A DNA stretch of 64,000 nucleotides from Variovorax guangxiensis (GCF_003952165.1 NZ_RXFT01000002.1:496001-560000), one strand, 5' to 3'; counted from the stretch's first letter, positions 38,501 through 48,780 are shown. Translations and numbers: made by a program. The notes: generated by a model from the sequence alone, not told the origin.

Positions 38501-41500
38501 ACCGAGAAGACCCTCGCGCGCCTCTGGGCCGAGACGCTGCACCTGCCGCGCGTGGGCATCGAGGACAACTTCTTCGAGCTCGGCGGGCACTCGCTGATGA
38601 TCGTGCAGCTGATCTCGATGATCCGGCAGCAGTTCATGATCGACCTGCCGCTGGACACGCTGTTCCAGGTCTCCACCATCGCCGGCCTCGCCGAGCTGCT
38701 CGACCAGGCCTCGCAGGCGAGGCCGAGCCTCGTGCCGATGCCGCGTCCGGCGCGCATTCCGCTGTCGTTCGCGCAGCGCCGCCTTTGGCTGATGAACCAA
38801 CTGGAGAACGCCAACCCCGCCTACAACATGCCGCTGGCGCTGCGCCTGTCGGGCACGCTCGACCGCGCCGCACTGCAGTGGGCGCTCGACGACCTGGTGC
38901 AGCGCCACGAGAGCCTGCGCACCATCTACCCGAGCAAGGACGGGCTGCCCTACCAGCACATCCTCCAAGGCGAACAGGCCCGCGCGCTGCTGGTCGAGGC
39001 CGACAGCAGCGAGGACGGGATCGCCGCGCAGCTGCACGCCGCCGCCCGCACCGGCTTCGACCTCGGCACCACCGCGCCGCTGCGGCCGCAGCTCTTCAGG
39101 CTGGCCGATGACGAGCACGTGCTGCTGCTGCTCACCCACCACATCGTGGGCGACGGCGCCTCCCTGCTGCCGCTGGCGCGCGACTTGAGCGTGGCCTACG
39201 CCGCGCGCAGCGAAGGCAAGGCGCCTGGCTGGGCGCCGCTGCCGCTGCAGTACGCCGACTACGCGCTGTGGCAGCAGGAGCTGCTGGGCAGCGAAGACGA
39301 CCCCGAGAGCATGGCCGGCCGCCAGCGCGAGTTCTGGCGCGAGACCCTGCGCGACCTGCCCGAGCGGCTGAGCCTGCCGGTCGACCGCCCGCATCCGGCC
39401 GTGCCCAGCTACCGCGGCGACGTGGTGCCGCTGCAGATTCCGCCGCAGGTGCACGAGCGCATGCTGCAGCTGGCGCGCGACGGCCAGGCCAGCGTCTTCA
39501 TGGTGCTGCAGGCCGCGCTTGCGGGGCTGCTCAACCGGCTGGGCGCGGGGGACGACATCGTCATAGGAACGCCGGTGGCAGGCCGCAGCGATCACGCGCT
39601 GGACGAGCTCATCGGCTGCTTCGTCAACGCGCTGGTGCTGCGCACCGACCTCGCGGGCCAGCCCAGCCTGCGCGAGCTGGTCGCGCGGGTGCGCGCCACC
39701 AACCTCGCGGCCTATGCGAACCAGGAGTTCCCGTACGACCGCATCGTGGAGCTGCTGCGCCCGCAGCGCGGCGGCGCGAACCTGCCGCTGTTCCAGGTGA
39801 TGCTGGGCTTCCAGAGCGGCAGCAACCGGCTCTCGTTCGGCCTGCCGGGCCTGTCGATCACGCCGCAGCCGGTGGAGGTGGACACGGCCAAGTTCGACCT
39901 GTCCTTCATCCTCGACGAGCAGCGCGGCGCCGACGGGCTGCCCGGCGGCATCGCGGGCGGCATCCAGTTCAGCATCGACATCTTCGACCGCGCGACCGTC
40001 GAGGCCATCGGCCAGCGGCTCGTGCGCCTGCTGGAGCAGGCCTGCGATGCGCCCGATGCCGCGCTGGGCGGCCTGGACATCCTCGGCGACGAGGAGCGCC
40101 ATCGCCTGCTGGCCGACTGGAGCGGCAGGAGTGCCGGCACGCGCGACGACATCGCGCCGCTCTCGCTCGCGGCCATGGTGGAGGCGCACGCCGCCGCGCG
40201 CCCGCATGCGGCGGCGGTGGTGCTCGACGACGCCTCGGTGGTGAGCTATGCCGCGCTCGACGTGCGCGCCAACAGGCTCGCGCACCTGCTGCACGGGCGG
40301 GGCGTGGGCGCGGGCCACATCGTCGCCACGGTGCTGCCGCGTTCGCTCGACCTCGTGGTGGCGCACCTCGCCATCGTGAAGGCCGGCGCGGCCTACCTGC
40401 CCGTCGATCCGAACCACATGGCCGGGCGCAGCGCCTTCGTGTTCGAGGAGGCGGCGCCTGCCGCGGTGCTGACGCACACGTCGCTGCTGCCGGAACTGGC
40501 CGGCATTGCGCGCTGCCTCGCACTCGACAGCGACGAGACCGTCACAGCGCTGGCCATCCAGTCGGACGGGCCCGTGGCGCAGCCGCGCGCGGCCGACCCG
40601 CGCGATGCTGCCTACGTCATCTACACCTCCGGCTCCACCGGCAAGCCCAAGGGCGTGGTGGTGCCGCACCAAGGGTTGAGCAGCCTCGGCGCCTCGATGG
40701 CGCAGCGCTTCGCCATCGACCACGGCTCGCGCGTGCTGCAGTTCTCTTCCAGCGGCTTCGACGCTTCGGTGATGGATCTGCTCATGGCCTTCCACGCCGG
40801 CGCCGCGCTGGTGGTGCCCTCGGCGCAGCAGGTGCTGGGCGTGGAACTGGCCGCGCTGATCGACAGGCTGGCCGTGAGCCACGCGCTGATTCCGCCGGCC
40901 GCGCTCGCGACGCTGCCCGAGGGCGAGTACCCGTACCTGCGGACGGTGGTGGTGGGCGGCGATGCCTGCTCCGCCGAACTGGCCGCGCGCTGGTCCAGGG
41001 GCCGCCGCATGGTCAACGCCTACGGCCCGACCGAGATCACCATCTGTGCGAGCACCAGCGCGCCGATGAACGGCGATGAGCCGCCCACCATCGGCACCCC
41101 GGTGTGGAACACGCGCGTGTACGTGCTCGACGACGCGCTGCAGCCGGTGCCGCCAGGCGTGGCGGGCGAGCTCTACATCGCGGGCGGCGGCGTCGCGCGC
41201 GGCTACCTGAACCGCGCGTTGCTGAGCGCCGAGCGCTTCGTCGCCGATCCCTTCGGCGAGCCCGGCAGCCGCATGTACCGCAGCGGCGACCTGGTGCGCT
41301 GGCGCAACGACGGCAGTCTCGACTTCCTCGGCCGCGCCGACCAGCAGGTGAAGATCCGCGGCTACCGCATCGAGCCCGGCGAGATCGAATCGGTGCTGCT
41401 GCGCCATCCGCAGGTGACGCAGGCGGCCGTCATCGCGCGCGAGGACGTGCCGGGCGAGAAGCGCCTGGTGGCCTACGTGGTGGCATCGTCCGATCCGCAG

Positions 41501-43090
41501 CCCGCCGAGCTGCGCGCCCACATGGCGCAGTCGCTGCCCGACTACATGGTGCCCTCGGCCTTCGTGCACCTGCCGTTCCTGCCGCTCACACAGAGCGGCA
41601 AGCTCGACCGCAGGGCGCTGCCCGCGCCTGAGCAGCAGGCCGACTCGGCATATGTCGAGCCGCGCACCGCCACCGAAAGGCAGCTGGCCGCGCTGTGGGC
41701 CGAGACCCTTCACCTGGAGCGCGTGGGCATCCACGACAACTTCTTCGAGCTCGGCGGGCATTCGCTGATGGCGATCCAGCTCGGCATGCGCATCCGCCAG
41801 CAGGTGCGCGCGGACTTCCCGCATGCCGAGGTCTACAACCGCCCGACCGTCGCGGCGCTGGCCGCATGGCTGGACGACAACACGGCCGGCGCCGAGGCGC
41901 TGGATCTGTCGCGCGAACTCGACCTGCCGGCGCACATCCGCAAGCAGGACACCGCGCCGCCGCTGGCCCCGCAGCGCGTGTTCCTCACCGGCGCCAGCGG
42001 CTTCGTCGGCAGCCACCTGCTGGCCGCGCTGCTGCGCGACACCACCACCCGCGTGGTCTGCCACGTGCGTGCCGCCGACGAGGAAGCCGGCAGGCGCCGC
42101 CTGCAGCTCACGCTGGCGGAGCGGCAGCTGGGTGCGATCTGGGACGACGCGCGCATCAAGGTCGTGACCGGCGATCTCGGCAAGCCGCGCCTGGGGCTGG
42201 ACGACAGCGCGGTGCAGCTGGTGCGCGAGGGCTGCGACGCCATCTACCACTGCGCGGCGCAGGTGGACTTCCTGCATCCCTACGCGAGCCTGAAGCCGGC
42301 CAATGTCGACAGCGTGGTCACGCTGCTCGAATGGACCGCGCAGGGCCGGCCGAAGAGCATGCACTACGTGTCGACGCTGGCGGTGATCGACCAGAACAAC
42401 GGCAAGGAAGGCGCCACCGTCACCGAGCAGTCGGCGCTGGCCTCCTGGCGCGGGCTGGTCGACGGCTACAGCCAGAGCAAGTGGGTGGGCGACGCGCTGG
42501 CGCGCGAGGCGCAGTCGCGCGGCATGCCGGTGGCGATCTACCGGCTGGGCGCGGTCACGGGCGACCACACGCACGCGATCTGCAACGCCGACGACCTGAT
42601 CTGGCGCGTGGCGCATCTCTATGCCGACCTCGAAGCCATTCCCGACATGGACCTGCCGCTGAACCTCACGCCGGTAGACGACGTGGCGCGCGCCATCCTC
42701 GGCCTCGCGGCACTGCAGTCCTCGTGGGGCCAGGTGTTCCACCTGACGAGCCAGCAGGCGCTGCGGGTGCGCGACATTCCGGCCGTGTTCGAGCGGCTCG
42801 GCATGCGGCTCGAACCCGTCGGGCTCGAACCGTGGCTGCAGCGCGCGCATGCGCGGCTCGCCGTGGGGCAGGACCGCGACCTCGCGGCGGTGCTGGCGAT
42901 CCTCGACCGCTACGACACCTCGGCCACGCCGCCGAAGGTGAGCGGCGAGGCCACGCACGCGCAGCTGCAGGCCATCGGCGCGGCGATCCGCCCGGTGGAC
43001 CGCGACCTGCTGCAGCGCTACTTCGTCGACCTGGGCATCGACACCAAGGCGCGCCCTCCGGTCGAGACCAGCGCATCGCAGGTGGCCTGA
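35570..43090 (+). CDS. Two-module NRPS with terminal thioester reductase (C-A-T-C-A-T-R)
   Basis: This 2506-residue megasynthase has seven domains. C1 (about 10-440) has HHIVLDG at 141-147. A1 (about 460-960) has Asp658 of the pocket and, by eye, the code D-V-W-H-I-S-L-V-D-K, which fits serine. T1 has Ser1008 (GGHS). C2 has HHIVGDG at 1190-1196. A2 has Asp1731 and, by eye, the code D-A-M-A-V-G-A-I-C-K, not assigned. T2 has Ser2065. The reductase has GASGFVG at 2141-2147 and YSQSK at 2300-2304, so release gives an aldehyde or alcohol. There is no epimerase or thioesterase. C1 at the N-terminus implies an acyl or aryl starter from elsewhere; its start resembles EntF. GT, MbtH and acyltransferase genes follow. 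ATG at 35570 is preferred to GTG at 35558 because the latter overlaps the ribosome site. Confidence 0.93.
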   Translation: MSTVDPLGAAPVLTTGQMAMWLGAKFASPDTNFNLAEAIEIEGWIDPDVFIAAMRQVTEEAEATRLSFVDTAHGPRQVVAPVFTGEMPFLDFSGEPDPSAAAQAWMQADFTRKDDLARDQLWMSALIRLADDHHVWYHRSHHIVLDGFGGGLIARRFADVYSARIAGTEVPEASRLAPISQLMEEDKAYRESGRFPRDRQYWTERFADAPDPLSLASQRSVNVGGLLRQTAYLPAESVRALADIAQQLGATLPQILIATTAAYLYRATGVEDMVIGIPVTARHNDRMRRVPAMVANALPLRLAMRPDLPVAELIAEVGRQMRQILRHQSYRYEHLRSDLNMLVNNRQLFTTVVNVEPFDYDFRFAGHAAWPRNLSNGTAEDLGIFLYERGNGQDLQIDFDANPAIHTAQSLADHQRRLLAFMKAVIRQPAQAIGHVDLLDAAEREQLLVTWNDTMHAVPETNVVALIEAQLAANPQGIALRFEGEAMSNEELDHRANRLAHLLRAHGAGPERTVALAIPRSFDLMVALLATLKTGAAYLPVDPDFPQDRIAFMLGDARPACLVTTEALAESLPADVPKLLLDVAQTFAAMANSDDATPVVAIDPAHPAYVIYTSGSTGKPKGAVVSHRAIVNRLRWMQDRYRLKADDRVLQKTPSSFDVSVWEFFWPLIDGATLVLAKPGGHKDAAYLAKLIADEGITTAHFVPSMLEVFLLEPKARECASLRRVICSGEALSPALVSQFQRQLPCELHNLYGPTEAAVDVTSWECPREAEDAPSSRSSVPIGRPIWNTQMHVLDSGLQPVPPGTAGELYIAGVGLARGYLERPLLSAERFVANPYGEPGSRMYRTGDLARWREDGSLDFLGRADQQVKIRGLRIEPGEIESALLQHAQVAQAAVVAREDVPGEKRLVAYVVAAEGADPQAADLRTHLAQSLPEYMVPSAFVNVPALPLGPSGKLDRRALPAPELQAATPYVAPRTHTEKTLARLWAETLHLPRVGIEDNFFELGGHSLMIVQLISMIRQQFMIDLPLDTLFQVSTIAGLAELLDQASQARPSLVPMPRPARIPLSFAQRRLWLMNQLENANPAYNMPLALRLSGTLDRAALQWALDDLVQRHESLRTIYPSKDGLPYQHILQGEQARALLVEADSSEDGIAAQLHAAARTGFDLGTTAPLRPQLFRLADDEHVLLLLTHHIVGDGASLLPLARDLSVAYAARSEGKAPGWAPLPLQYADYALWQQELLGSEDDPESMAGRQREFWRETLRDLPERLSLPVDRPHPAVPSYRGDVVPLQIPPQVHERMLQLARDGQASVFMVLQAALAGLLNRLGAGDDIVIGTPVAGRSDHALDELIGCFVNALVLRTDLAGQPSLRELVARVRATNLAAYANQEFPYDRIVELLRPQRGGANLPLFQVMLGFQSGSNRLSFGLPGLSITPQPVEVDTAKFDLSFILDEQRGADGLPGGIAGGIQFSIDIFDRATVEAIGQRLVRLLEQACDAPDAALGGLDILGDEERHRLLADWSGRSAGTRDDIAPLSLAAMVEAHAAARPHAAAVVLDDASVVSYAALDVRANRLAHLLHGRGVGAGHIVATVLPRSLDLVVAHLAIVKAGAAYLPVDPNHMAGRSAFVFEEAAPAAVLTHTSLLPELAGIARCLALDSDETVTALAIQSDGPVAQPRAADPRDAAYVIYTSGSTGKPKGVVVPHQGLSSLGASMAQRFAIDHGSRVLQFSSSGFDASVMDLLMAFHAGAALVVPSAQQVLGVELAALIDRLAVSHALIPPAALATLPEGEYPYLRTVVVGGDACSAELAARWSRGRRMVNAYGPTEITICASTSAPMNGDEPPTIGTPVWNTRVYVLDDALQPVPPGVAGELYIAGGGVARGYLNRALLSAERFVADPFGEPGSRMYRSGDLVRWRNDGSLDFLGRADQQVKIRGYRIEPGEIESVLLRHPQVTQAAVIAREDVPGEKRLVAYVVASSDPQPAELRAHMAQSLPDYMVPSAFVHLPFLPLTQSGKLDRRALPAPEQQADSAYVEPRTATERQLAALWAETLHLERVGIHDNFFELGGHSLMAIQLGMRIRQQVRADFPHAEVYNRPTVAALAAWLDDNTAGAEALDLSRELDLPAHIRKQDTAPPLAPQRVFLTGASGFVGSHLLAALLRDTTTRVVCHVRAADEEAGRRRLQLTLAERQLGAIWDDARIKVVTGDLGKPRLGLDDSAVQLVREGCDAIYHCAAQVDFLHPYASLKPANVDSVVTLLEWTAQGRPKSMHYVSTLAVIDQNNGKEGATVTEQSALASWRGLVDGYSQSKWVGDALAREAQSRGMPVAIYRLGAVTGDHTHAICNADDLIWRVAHLYADLEAIPDMDLPLNLTPVDDVARAILGLAALQSSWGQVFHLTSQQALRVRDIPAVFERLGMRLEPVGLEPWLQRAHARLAVGQDRDLAAVLAILDRYDTSATPPKVSGEATHAQLQAIGAAIRPVDRDLLQRYFVDLGIDTKARPPVETSASQVA

Positions 43091-43091
43091 G

Positions 43092-44414
43092 ATGGCGCGC
43101 TATCTCATCGCGGCAACCGCGCTGCCGGGACACGTGCTGCCGATGCTGGCCATCGCGCAGCATCTGTTGGGCCTCGGGCACGAGGTGCGGGTGCACACCG
43201 CCAGCCGCTTCCGCGCGCAGGCCGAGGCCACCGGCGCGGGCTTCACGCCCTTCGACGCCTCCATCGACTTCGACCACCACGAACTCGACCAGCGCTTTCC
43301 GCAGCGCCAGCGGCTGCCGTCGGCGCATGCGCAGCTGTGCTTCGGGCTCAAGCACTTCTTCGCCGACGCCATGGCGGCGCAACGGGCCGGGCTGGAGGCG
43401 ATCCTGCGCGACTTCGCGGCCGACGCGATCGTGGTCGATACCATGTTCTGCGGCACCTTCCCGCTGCTGCTGGGGCCGCGCGAGCAGCGCCCGGCCATCG
43501 TGGCCATCGGCATCTCGGCGCTGCCGCTGTCGAGCTGCGACACCGCCTTCTTCGGCACCGCGCTGCCGCCGTCGTCCACGCCGGAAGGGCGGGTGCGCAA
43601 CCGCGCGATGAACGCCAACCTCAGGCAGGCGATGTTCGGCGAGGTGCAGCGCTACTTCGACGCGCTGCTGACTTGCGCGGGCCTGCCGGCACTGCCCGAG
43701 TTCTTCATCGACGCGATGGTGAAGCTGCCGGACCTGTACCTGCAGCTCACTTCCGAATCCTTCGAATACCCGCGCAGCGACCTGCCGGCCTCGGTGCGCT
43801 TCGTCGGCCCGCTGCTGGCGCCGGCCAGCCGCGACTTCGTGGAGCCCGACTGGTGGCACGAGCTGGACGACGGCCGAGCCGTGGTGCTGGTGACGCAGGG
43901 CACGCTGGCCAACCAGAACCCGTCGCAGCTGATCGGGCCGACCCTGCAGGGGCTGGCCGGCGCCGGCGACATCCAGGTCATCGCGACCACCGGCGGCCCG
44001 CAGCCCGAGGCGCTGAACATGGCGGTGCCGGCGAATGCGCGCGTGCTGCCCTTCCTACCCTACGACCGGCTGCTGCCCAAGGTCCACGCGATGGTCACCA
44101 ACGGCGGCTACGGCTCGGTCAACCACGCGCTGAGCCTCGGCGTGCCGCTGGTGGTGGCTGGCGCCACCGAGGAGAAGCCCGAGATCGCCGCGCGCGTGGC
44201 GTGGTCGGGGGCAGGCATCAACCTGGGCAATGGACAGCCCACCGCGCGCCAGATCGGCGACGCGGTGCGCAGGCTGCTGAACGACCCCGCCTACCGCCAG
44301 CGCGCGGGCGCGCTGCGCGACGACTTCGCGCGGCATCACGCGCTCACCGGGATATCGGCCGCGCTCGAGGCGCTGCGCGAGGCCGCTGCTGCCGAATCCG
44401 TGGAAATGGCCTGA
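43092..44414 (+). CDS. GT1 (UGT/MGT-type) glycosyltransferase
   Basis: The 440-residue GT-B fold protein has a family GT1 N-terminal start (YLIAATALPGHVLPMLAIAQ). The donor-site signature is ARVLPFLPYDRLLP then MVTNGGYGSVNHALSLGVPL, with a late EEKPEIAARV. GT1 enzymes use UDP- or dTDP-sugars to glycosylate lipids and natural products. It starts one base after the NRPS stop, so translation is coupled and the NRPS product is the likely acceptor, for example the Ser hydroxyl or the alcohol formed by reductive release. Neither sugar nor acceptor can be fixed from sequence. Confidence 0.85.
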   Translation: MARYLIAATALPGHVLPMLAIAQHLLGLGHEVRVHTASRFRAQAEATGAGFTPFDASIDFDHHELDQRFPQRQRLPSAHAQLCFGLKHFFADAMAAQRAGLEAILRDFAADAIVVDTMFCGTFPLLLGPREQRPAIVAIGISALPLSSCDTAFFGTALPPSSTPEGRVRNRAMNANLRQAMFGEVQRYFDALLTCAGLPALPEFFIDAMVKLPDLYLQLTSESFEYPRSDLPASVRFVGPLLAPASRDFVEPDWWHELDDGRAVVLVTQGTLANQNPSQLIGPTLQGLAGAGDIQVIATTGGPQPEALNMAVPANARVLPFLPYDRLLPKVHAMVTNGGYGSVNHALSLGVPLVVAGATEEKPEIAARVAWSGAGINLGNGQPTARQIGDAVRRLLNDPAYRQRAGALRDDFARHHALTGISAALEALREAAAAESVEMA

Positions 44415-44444
44415 TTGAAGACGAACCCCGCAAGGAAACCGACG

Positions 44445-44666
44445 ATGAGCAACCCGTTTGACGACAAGAACGGCACCTTCCAGGTGCTGGTGAACGACGA
44501 AGGCCAGCACTCGCTGTGGCCCGCCTTCATCGACGTGCCCGCCGGCTGGAAGGTGGCGCTGCCCGCCACCGACAGGGCCGCCTGCGGCGCCTACATCGAG
44601 GCGAACTGGACGGACATGCGCCCGCGCTCCCTTGCGGCGAAGGATCTCGATGCTGCCGGCGCATGA
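44445..44666 (+). CDS. MbtH-like NRPS accessory protein
   Basis: The 73-residue protein carries the MbtH hallmark: MSNPFDDKNGTFQVLVNDEG, SLWPAFIDVPAGW with its tryptophans, then CGAYIEANWTDMRPRSL. MbtH proteins bind adenylation domains and make them soluble and active. AAGGAAA lies eight bases before the ATG. The longer open frame from 44415 has no family support. Its place in the cluster suggests that at least one of the two A domains needs it. Confidence 0.93.
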   Translation: MSNPFDDKNGTFQVLVNDEGQHSLWPAFIDVPAGWKVALPATDRAACGAYIEANWTDMRPRSLAAKDLDAAGA

Positions 44667-44832
44667 GGGTGTTCGCCCTGCACCGGCGCGGCGCCGCATG
44701 GGCGTATGCGTCGCGCCTGCGCTCGTCCGCCGCCGGTGATGTGAGCGCCGCCTCCGGCGAGCGGAAGGAACGCGCCGCCTCTGCCGAAGGGAGGCGGGAA
44801 AAGCCGCGGCAGCGGGGCGGGCCGAGCCGGCG
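44667..44832 (+). other. Gap between mbtH and the acyltransferase gene
   Basis: This 166-bp stretch holds a possible 57-codon frame from ATG 44663 (overlapping the mbtH stop as ATGA) to 44836, rich in Arg, Ala and Gly. It has no motif and poor coding character. GC-rich imperfect inverted repeats (GCCGCC with GGCGGC-like arms) are present, but no T-run. It may be a degraded gene or an untranslated spacer. Confidence 0.3.
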
Positions 44833-46074
44833 ATGAGCGTCTTCTCTGCCTGGCCGTACTTCGTGCTCGTGCCGGTGATGCTCGGCGCGATGGCGCTCCC
44901 GGTGTTCCGCGCGGCCGACGAGCCGCGGCACAGTTCACGCGACCACCGCACCGCCACGCTCGACGGGCTGCGCGGCTTTCTCGCGCTGAGCGTGTTCGTG
45001 CATCACCTGATGGTGACCCATGGCTACATCGAGCATGGCGAGTGGACTTTTCCGCCCTCGGGCTTCCACACGCTGCTGGGGCAGGCGGGCGTGGGCGTCT
45101 TCTTCATGATCACCGGCGTCCTGTTCTGGGGAAAGCTGCTCGACGCGAAGGGGCGGCCGGACTGGCGCGGCCTGTATGCCGGCCGGCTCTGGCGCATCGG
45201 CCCGACTTATCTGCTGGCGGTGGGCTTGATGTTTCTTGTCGTCGCATGGCGCACCGGCTTCGAGCTCAGGGAGCCGGTGTGGTCCCTGCTCGGCGCAGTG
45301 CTGCAGTGGCTGGCCCTCGGCATCTGGCCGCTGCAGCCGGACATCAACGGCTATGCCGGCACGACGCTGATCCTCGCTGGCGTGACGTGGACGGTCTTCG
45401 TGGAGTGGCTGTTCTACGGGGCGCTGCGGCCGATGGCGCCGCTCGCGCGCGGCGATCGCACACCCCGGTTCGTGCTCGGTCTCATGCTGCTGCTGTGCCT
45501 GCCCTTGCTGTGCTTCGCGGCGCTGTCGCCGGGCGCCACGCCCTCGCGGCCTACGCTCGCGCTGGTGATCGGGGCACTGGCCTGGGTGCTGGCATCGTTT
45601 CTCATGGGCATGCTGTCGGCCTGGCTGGTTCGGCGCGGCGGGCCGAAACTGCCGCAGCGATCGGCTTCACTGCTCGCGCTGGCCTGCCTTGGAGGCGTCT
45701 TCCTGGGCTTCGAGCACATGGTCGGTCCAGTGCAGGTGCTGCTGCTCTGGGTGTTCTTCCACCTGGTGTGCACCGGCAGCACCCTCTTCGGCCTGCTGGC
45801 CACGCGCGCGGCCCGGCGCATGAGCACGGTGAGCTACAGCATCTACCTGCTGCAGGGGCTGGTGCTGACGCTGGTGTTCGGCCTGCGGCCGGTGAGAGAG
45901 TTCGCGATGGCCGGGGCGATGCAGTACTGGCTGGTGGGCACCGCCTGCGCGCTGCTGCTGGTGGCGGCCTCGGTGGTCAGCTACCGGCTGGTCGAGAAGC
46001 CGGGAATCGCGCGGGGCCGGCGCCTGCGGGCCGGGCCGCGCGGGATGCCCGCGGCGCAGGCGGCGGGGCCTTGA
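44833..46074 (+). CDS. Acyltransferase 3 family membrane protein (OafA/YrhL-like)
   Basis: The 413-residue protein has about ten membrane helices. The family signature is near the N-terminus: TATLDGLRGFLALSVFVHH, with the conserved Arg and His, then a long VGVFFMITGVLFWGKLL. Such enzymes move acetyl or other acyl groups onto sugars, peptidoglycan or antibiotics. It follows the MbtH gene on the same strand, so it could acylate the sugar or peptide of the NRPS product. The 166-bp gap leaves room for an independent promoter, so membership of the cluster is likely but not certain. Confidence 0.85.
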   Translation: MSVFSAWPYFVLVPVMLGAMALPVFRAADEPRHSSRDHRTATLDGLRGFLALSVFVHHLMVTHGYIEHGEWTFPPSGFHTLLGQAGVGVFFMITGVLFWGKLLDAKGRPDWRGLYAGRLWRIGPTYLLAVGLMFLVVAWRTGFELREPVWSLLGAVLQWLALGIWPLQPDINGYAGTTLILAGVTWTVFVEWLFYGALRPMAPLARGDRTPRFVLGLMLLLCLPLLCFAALSPGATPSRPTLALVIGALAWVLASFLMGMLSAWLVRRGGPKLPQRSASLLALACLGGVFLGFEHMVGPVQVLLLWVFFHLVCTGSTLFGLLATRAARRMSTVSYSIYLLQGLVLTLVFGLRPVREFAMAGAMQYWLVGTACALLLVAASVVSYRLVEKPGIARGRRLRAGPRGMPAAQAAGP

Positions 46075-46125
46075 ACGGGGATGGCCGTGGTCCTGAAGAC
46101 CCCAGGCCATCCTCATGACACACCC

Positions 46126-46144
46126 TTGCGCATAATTGACGCAA
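46126..46144 (+). promoter_or_regulatory. Candidate oxyR promoter with inverted repeat
   Basis: TTGCG-CATAATTGA-CGCAA is an inverted repeat with a CATAAT -10-like core just ahead of the oxyR ATG. LysR-family genes often bind a symmetric site in their own promoter. No good -35 was seen. Confidence 0.4.
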
Positions 46145-46147
46145 GCT

Positions 46148-47113
46148 ATGACTCTCACCGAACTCAAATACATCGTCGCAGTGGCCCGCGAAAGGCACTT
46201 CGGCAAGGCGGCCGAGGCCTGCTACGTTTCGCAGCCGACCCTCTCGGTTGCGATCAAGAAGCTCGAGGACGAACTCGAGGTCAAGCTCTTCGAGCGCAGT
46301 GCCGGCGAAGTGACCGTCACGCCGCTGGGCGAGCAGATCGTGCAGCAGGCCCAGAGCGTGCTCGACCAGGCAGCCAGCATCAAGGAGATCGCCAAGCGCG
46401 GCAAGGACCCGCTGGCCGGCCCGCTGAACCTGGGCGTGATCTACACCATCGGCCCGTACCTGCTGCCCGACCTCGTGCGCCAGGTGATCGCGCGCACGCC
46501 GCAGATGCCGCTGGTGCTGCAGGAGAACTTCACCGCCAAGCTGCTGGAGATGCTGCGCGCCGGCGAGATCGACTGCGCCATCATGGCCGAGCCCTTTCCC
46601 GACACCGGCCTCGCGATGGCGCCGCTGTACGACGAGCCCTTCATGGCGGCGCTGCCCAACAAGCACAAGTTCGCCGACCGCGAATCCATCACGTCCGAAG
46701 AACTGCAGAGCGAGACCATGCTGCTGCTGGGCACCGGCCATTGCTTCCGCGACCACGTGCTGGAGGTGTGCCCGGAGTTCGCGCGCTTCTCGAGCAACGC
46801 CGAGGGCATCCGCAAGAGCTTCGAGGGCTCGTCGCTCGAGACCATCAAGCACATGGTGGCCTCGGGCATGGGCGTGACGCTGGTGCCGCGCCTGTCGGTG
46901 CCGGCCGATGCGCTCAAGCCCAAGGTCAAGGGCCGCAAGGAGGCCGAGCAGATGGTGCGCTACCTGCCGGTGCGCGACGCGCAGGACCGCGACCCGCCCA
47001 CGCGTCGCGTGGTGCTCGCATGGCGGCGCACCTTCACGCGCTACGAGGCCATCGCCGCGCTGCGCAACGCGATCTATGCGTGCGAGCTGCCGGGCGTGAA
47101 GCGCCTTTCGTAG
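46148..47113 (+). CDS. oxyR: Hydrogen peroxide sensing LysR-type regulator OxyR
   Basis: The 321-residue protein has a LysR helix-turn-helix (FGKAAEACYVSQPTLSVAIKK) and an inducer domain with the redox pair at Cys199 and Cys208 in GHCFRDHVLEVC. These are the same positions as in E. coli OxyR. Oxidation to a disulfide activates target genes. dps, a classical OxyR target, is the next gene on the same strand. ATG at 46148 is preferred to the TTG at 46136, as family proteins start at MTLTELKYI. Confidence 0.95.
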   Translation: MTLTELKYIVAVARERHFGKAAEACYVSQPTLSVAIKKLEDELEVKLFERSAGEVTVTPLGEQIVQQAQSVLDQAASIKEIAKRGKDPLAGPLNLGVIYTIGPYLLPDLVRQVIARTPQMPLVLQENFTAKLLEMLRAGEIDCAIMAEPFPDTGLAMAPLYDEPFMAALPNKHKFADRESITSEELQSETMLLLGTGHCFRDHVLEVCPEFARFSSNAEGIRKSFEGSSLETIKHMVASGMGVTLVPRLSVPADALKPKVKGRKEAEQMVRYLPVRDAQDRDPPTRRVVLAWRRTFTRYEAIAALRNAIYACELPGVKRLS

Positions 47114-47267
47114 CGGATCGAATGTCGAGAACTTGGCCTACGCGAGGGCTGTTTTGAATCGTTGATCGCTGAGATAGAGTGGCACTGTTGCGAAGCCGCG
47201 TGCCGGCTTCCAGAATCGAAGCGAACACCCCCTCCAAGAACTCGACTGAAGAAAAGGATCTCCCGCC

Positions 47268-47843
47268 ATGGCCAAAGACTCCAAGAAACCATCGTCCGCA
47301 GCTTCCGCCGGCAAGGTGCCCAAGAAGGGCGGCAAGCAGGTCGCGCAGGAGTCGGGCAGCCGCAATGCGCCCATCATCAACATCGGCATCGAGCGCCAGG
47401 ACCGCGCCGCCATTGCCGAAGGCCTGAGCCGCGTGCTGGCCGACACCTACACGCTGTACCTCACCACGCACAACTTCCACTGGAACGTGACGGGCCCGCA
47501 CTTCAACTCGCTGCACGCGATGTTCATGCAGCAGTACACCGAGCTGTGGGGCGCGACCGACGTGATCGCCGAGCGGATCCGCGCACTGGGCCACTACGCC
47601 CCGGGCTCGTACGCCGAGTTCAGCAAGATCGCCACCGTGCCCGACGTGCCGCAGAACCCGCCCAAGGCGATGGAGATGGTGCGCATCCTGGTGAAGGGCC
47701 ACGAGACCGTGTCGCGCATCGCGCGCGAATTCATTCCTGTCGCCGAAGAAGCCGGCGACGACCCGACGGCCGACATGCTGACCGCGCGCTGCACGGTGCA
47801 CGATCAGACAGCCTGGATGCTGCGTTCCCTCCTTGAAGACTGA
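47268..47843 (+). CDS. dps: Dps-family ferritin-like DNA-protection protein
   Basis: The 191-residue protein has a Lys-rich N-terminal tail of about 30 residues ([20 protein letters not shown]), which can bind DNA. The Dps core follows with the ferroxidase signature [19 protein letters not shown] and [17 protein letters not shown]. It should form a 12-mer that oxidises iron with peroxide. The 154-bp gap after oxyR is expected to hold an OxyR-controlled promoter. The end overlaps ubiA by 11 bases. Confidence 0.93.
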   Translation: MAKDSKKPSSAASAGKVPKKGGKQVAQESGSRNAPIINIGIERQDRAAIAEGLSRVLADTYTLYLTTHNFHWNVTGPHFNSLHAMFMQQYTELWGATDVIAERIRALGHYAPGSYAEFSKIATVPDVPQNPPKAMEMVRILVKGHETVSRIAREFIPVAEEAGDDPTADMLTARCTVHDQTAWMLRSLLED

Positions 47844-48732
47844 TTCCGCTCCCCCCGTCATCGCGCCCGCGGCTCGCCGCGGGCGTTTTGCGTTGTATCT
47901 CGACCTGATCCGCTGGAACCGCCCGGCGGGCTGGCTGCTGCTGCTGTGGCCCACGCTGGGCGCGCTCTGGTTCGCGGCCGGCGGCTGGCCGGGCTGGCAC
48001 CTGTTCGTCGTGTTCACGCTCGGCACCTTCCTCATGCGCAGCGCCGGCTGCTGCGTGAACGACGTGGCCGACCGCGACTTCGACCGCCACGTCAAGCGCA
48101 CCGCGCAGCGGCCCGTGACCAGCGGCGAGCTGTCGGTCAAGGAGGCGCTGGGGCTGGGCGTGGTGTTGGCGCTGGTGTCCTTCGGGCTGGTGCTCACGAC
48201 CAACCGCACGACGGTACTGTGGTCGTTCGCGGCGCTGGCCATTACGCTGGTTTATCCCTTCGCCAAGCGCTTCGTCTCGGTGCCGCAGGCGGTGCTGGGC
48301 ATCGCATTCAGCTTCGGCATTCCGATGGCCTTCGCGGCGGTGCAGTCGACCGTGCCGCCCTTTGCGGCGGTGCTGCTCGTGGGCAACCTGTTCTGGGTGC
48401 TGGCCTACGACACCGAATACGCGATGGTCGACCGCGACGACGACCTGAAGATCGGCATGAAGACATCGGCCATCACCTTCGGCCGCTTCGATGTCGCGGC
48501 GGTAATGGCGAGCTACGCGATCTTCCTCGCGGTCTGGACCTGGGCAGGCGCCAGCCGTTCGCTGGGCGTGCTGTTTTATGTGGGCATCGCCGTGGCTGCG
48601 GCGCAAGCTCTGTGGCACTGGCGGCTGATTTACGACCGCACGCGCGAAGGCTGCTTCAAGGCATTCCGGCTGAACCACTGGCTGGGCTTCACCGTGTTCG
48701 CCGGCGTCGTGGCCGGCTACGCGCTGCGTTGA
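47833..48732 (+). CDS. ubiA: 4-hydroxybenzoate polyprenyltransferase
   Basis: UbiA attaches the polyprenyl tail to 4-hydroxybenzoate in ubiquinone synthesis. The 299-residue membrane protein has the two Asp-rich sites [19 protein letters not shown] and [19 protein letters not shown], with eight or nine helices. The best start is TTG at 47833, inside the end of dps; the only later in-frame TTG would remove part of the [13 protein letters not shown] start. The overlap implies translation coupled to dps, or a second promoter inside dps. Confidence 0.9.
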   Translation: MKTDSAPPVIAPAARRGRFALYLDLIRWNRPAGWLLLLWPTLGALWFAAGGWPGWHLFVVFTLGTFLMRSAGCCVNDVADRDFDRHVKRTAQRPVTSGELSVKEALGLGVVLALVSFGLVLTTNRTTVLWSFAALAITLVYPFAKRFVSVPQAVLGIAFSFGIPMAFAAVQSTVPPFAAVLLVGNLFWVLAYDTEYAMVDRDDDLKIGMKTSAITFGRFDVAAVMASYAIFLAVWTWAGASRSLGVLFYVGIAVAAAQALWHWRLIYDRTREGCFKAFRLNHWLGFTVFAGVVAGYALR

Positions 48733-48780
48733 GCACGGCGCGCTGCCCGCCGGGCTTCGTGGCTCTATCCAACCAGTTGT

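Noticed and set aside
35546..42958. A 2470-codon open frame antisense to almost the whole NRPS
   Set aside because: It is the mirror of the NRPS codon bias in very GC-rich DNA. The translation is low-complexity Arg/His/Gln/Val-rich with no domain, while the plus strand has complete NRPS motifs.
47154..47180. dps promoter and OxyR box
   Set aside because: TTGAAT and TAGAGT are spaced too closely, and the ATAG/CTAT pattern of OxyR sites is not matched well enough to annotate.
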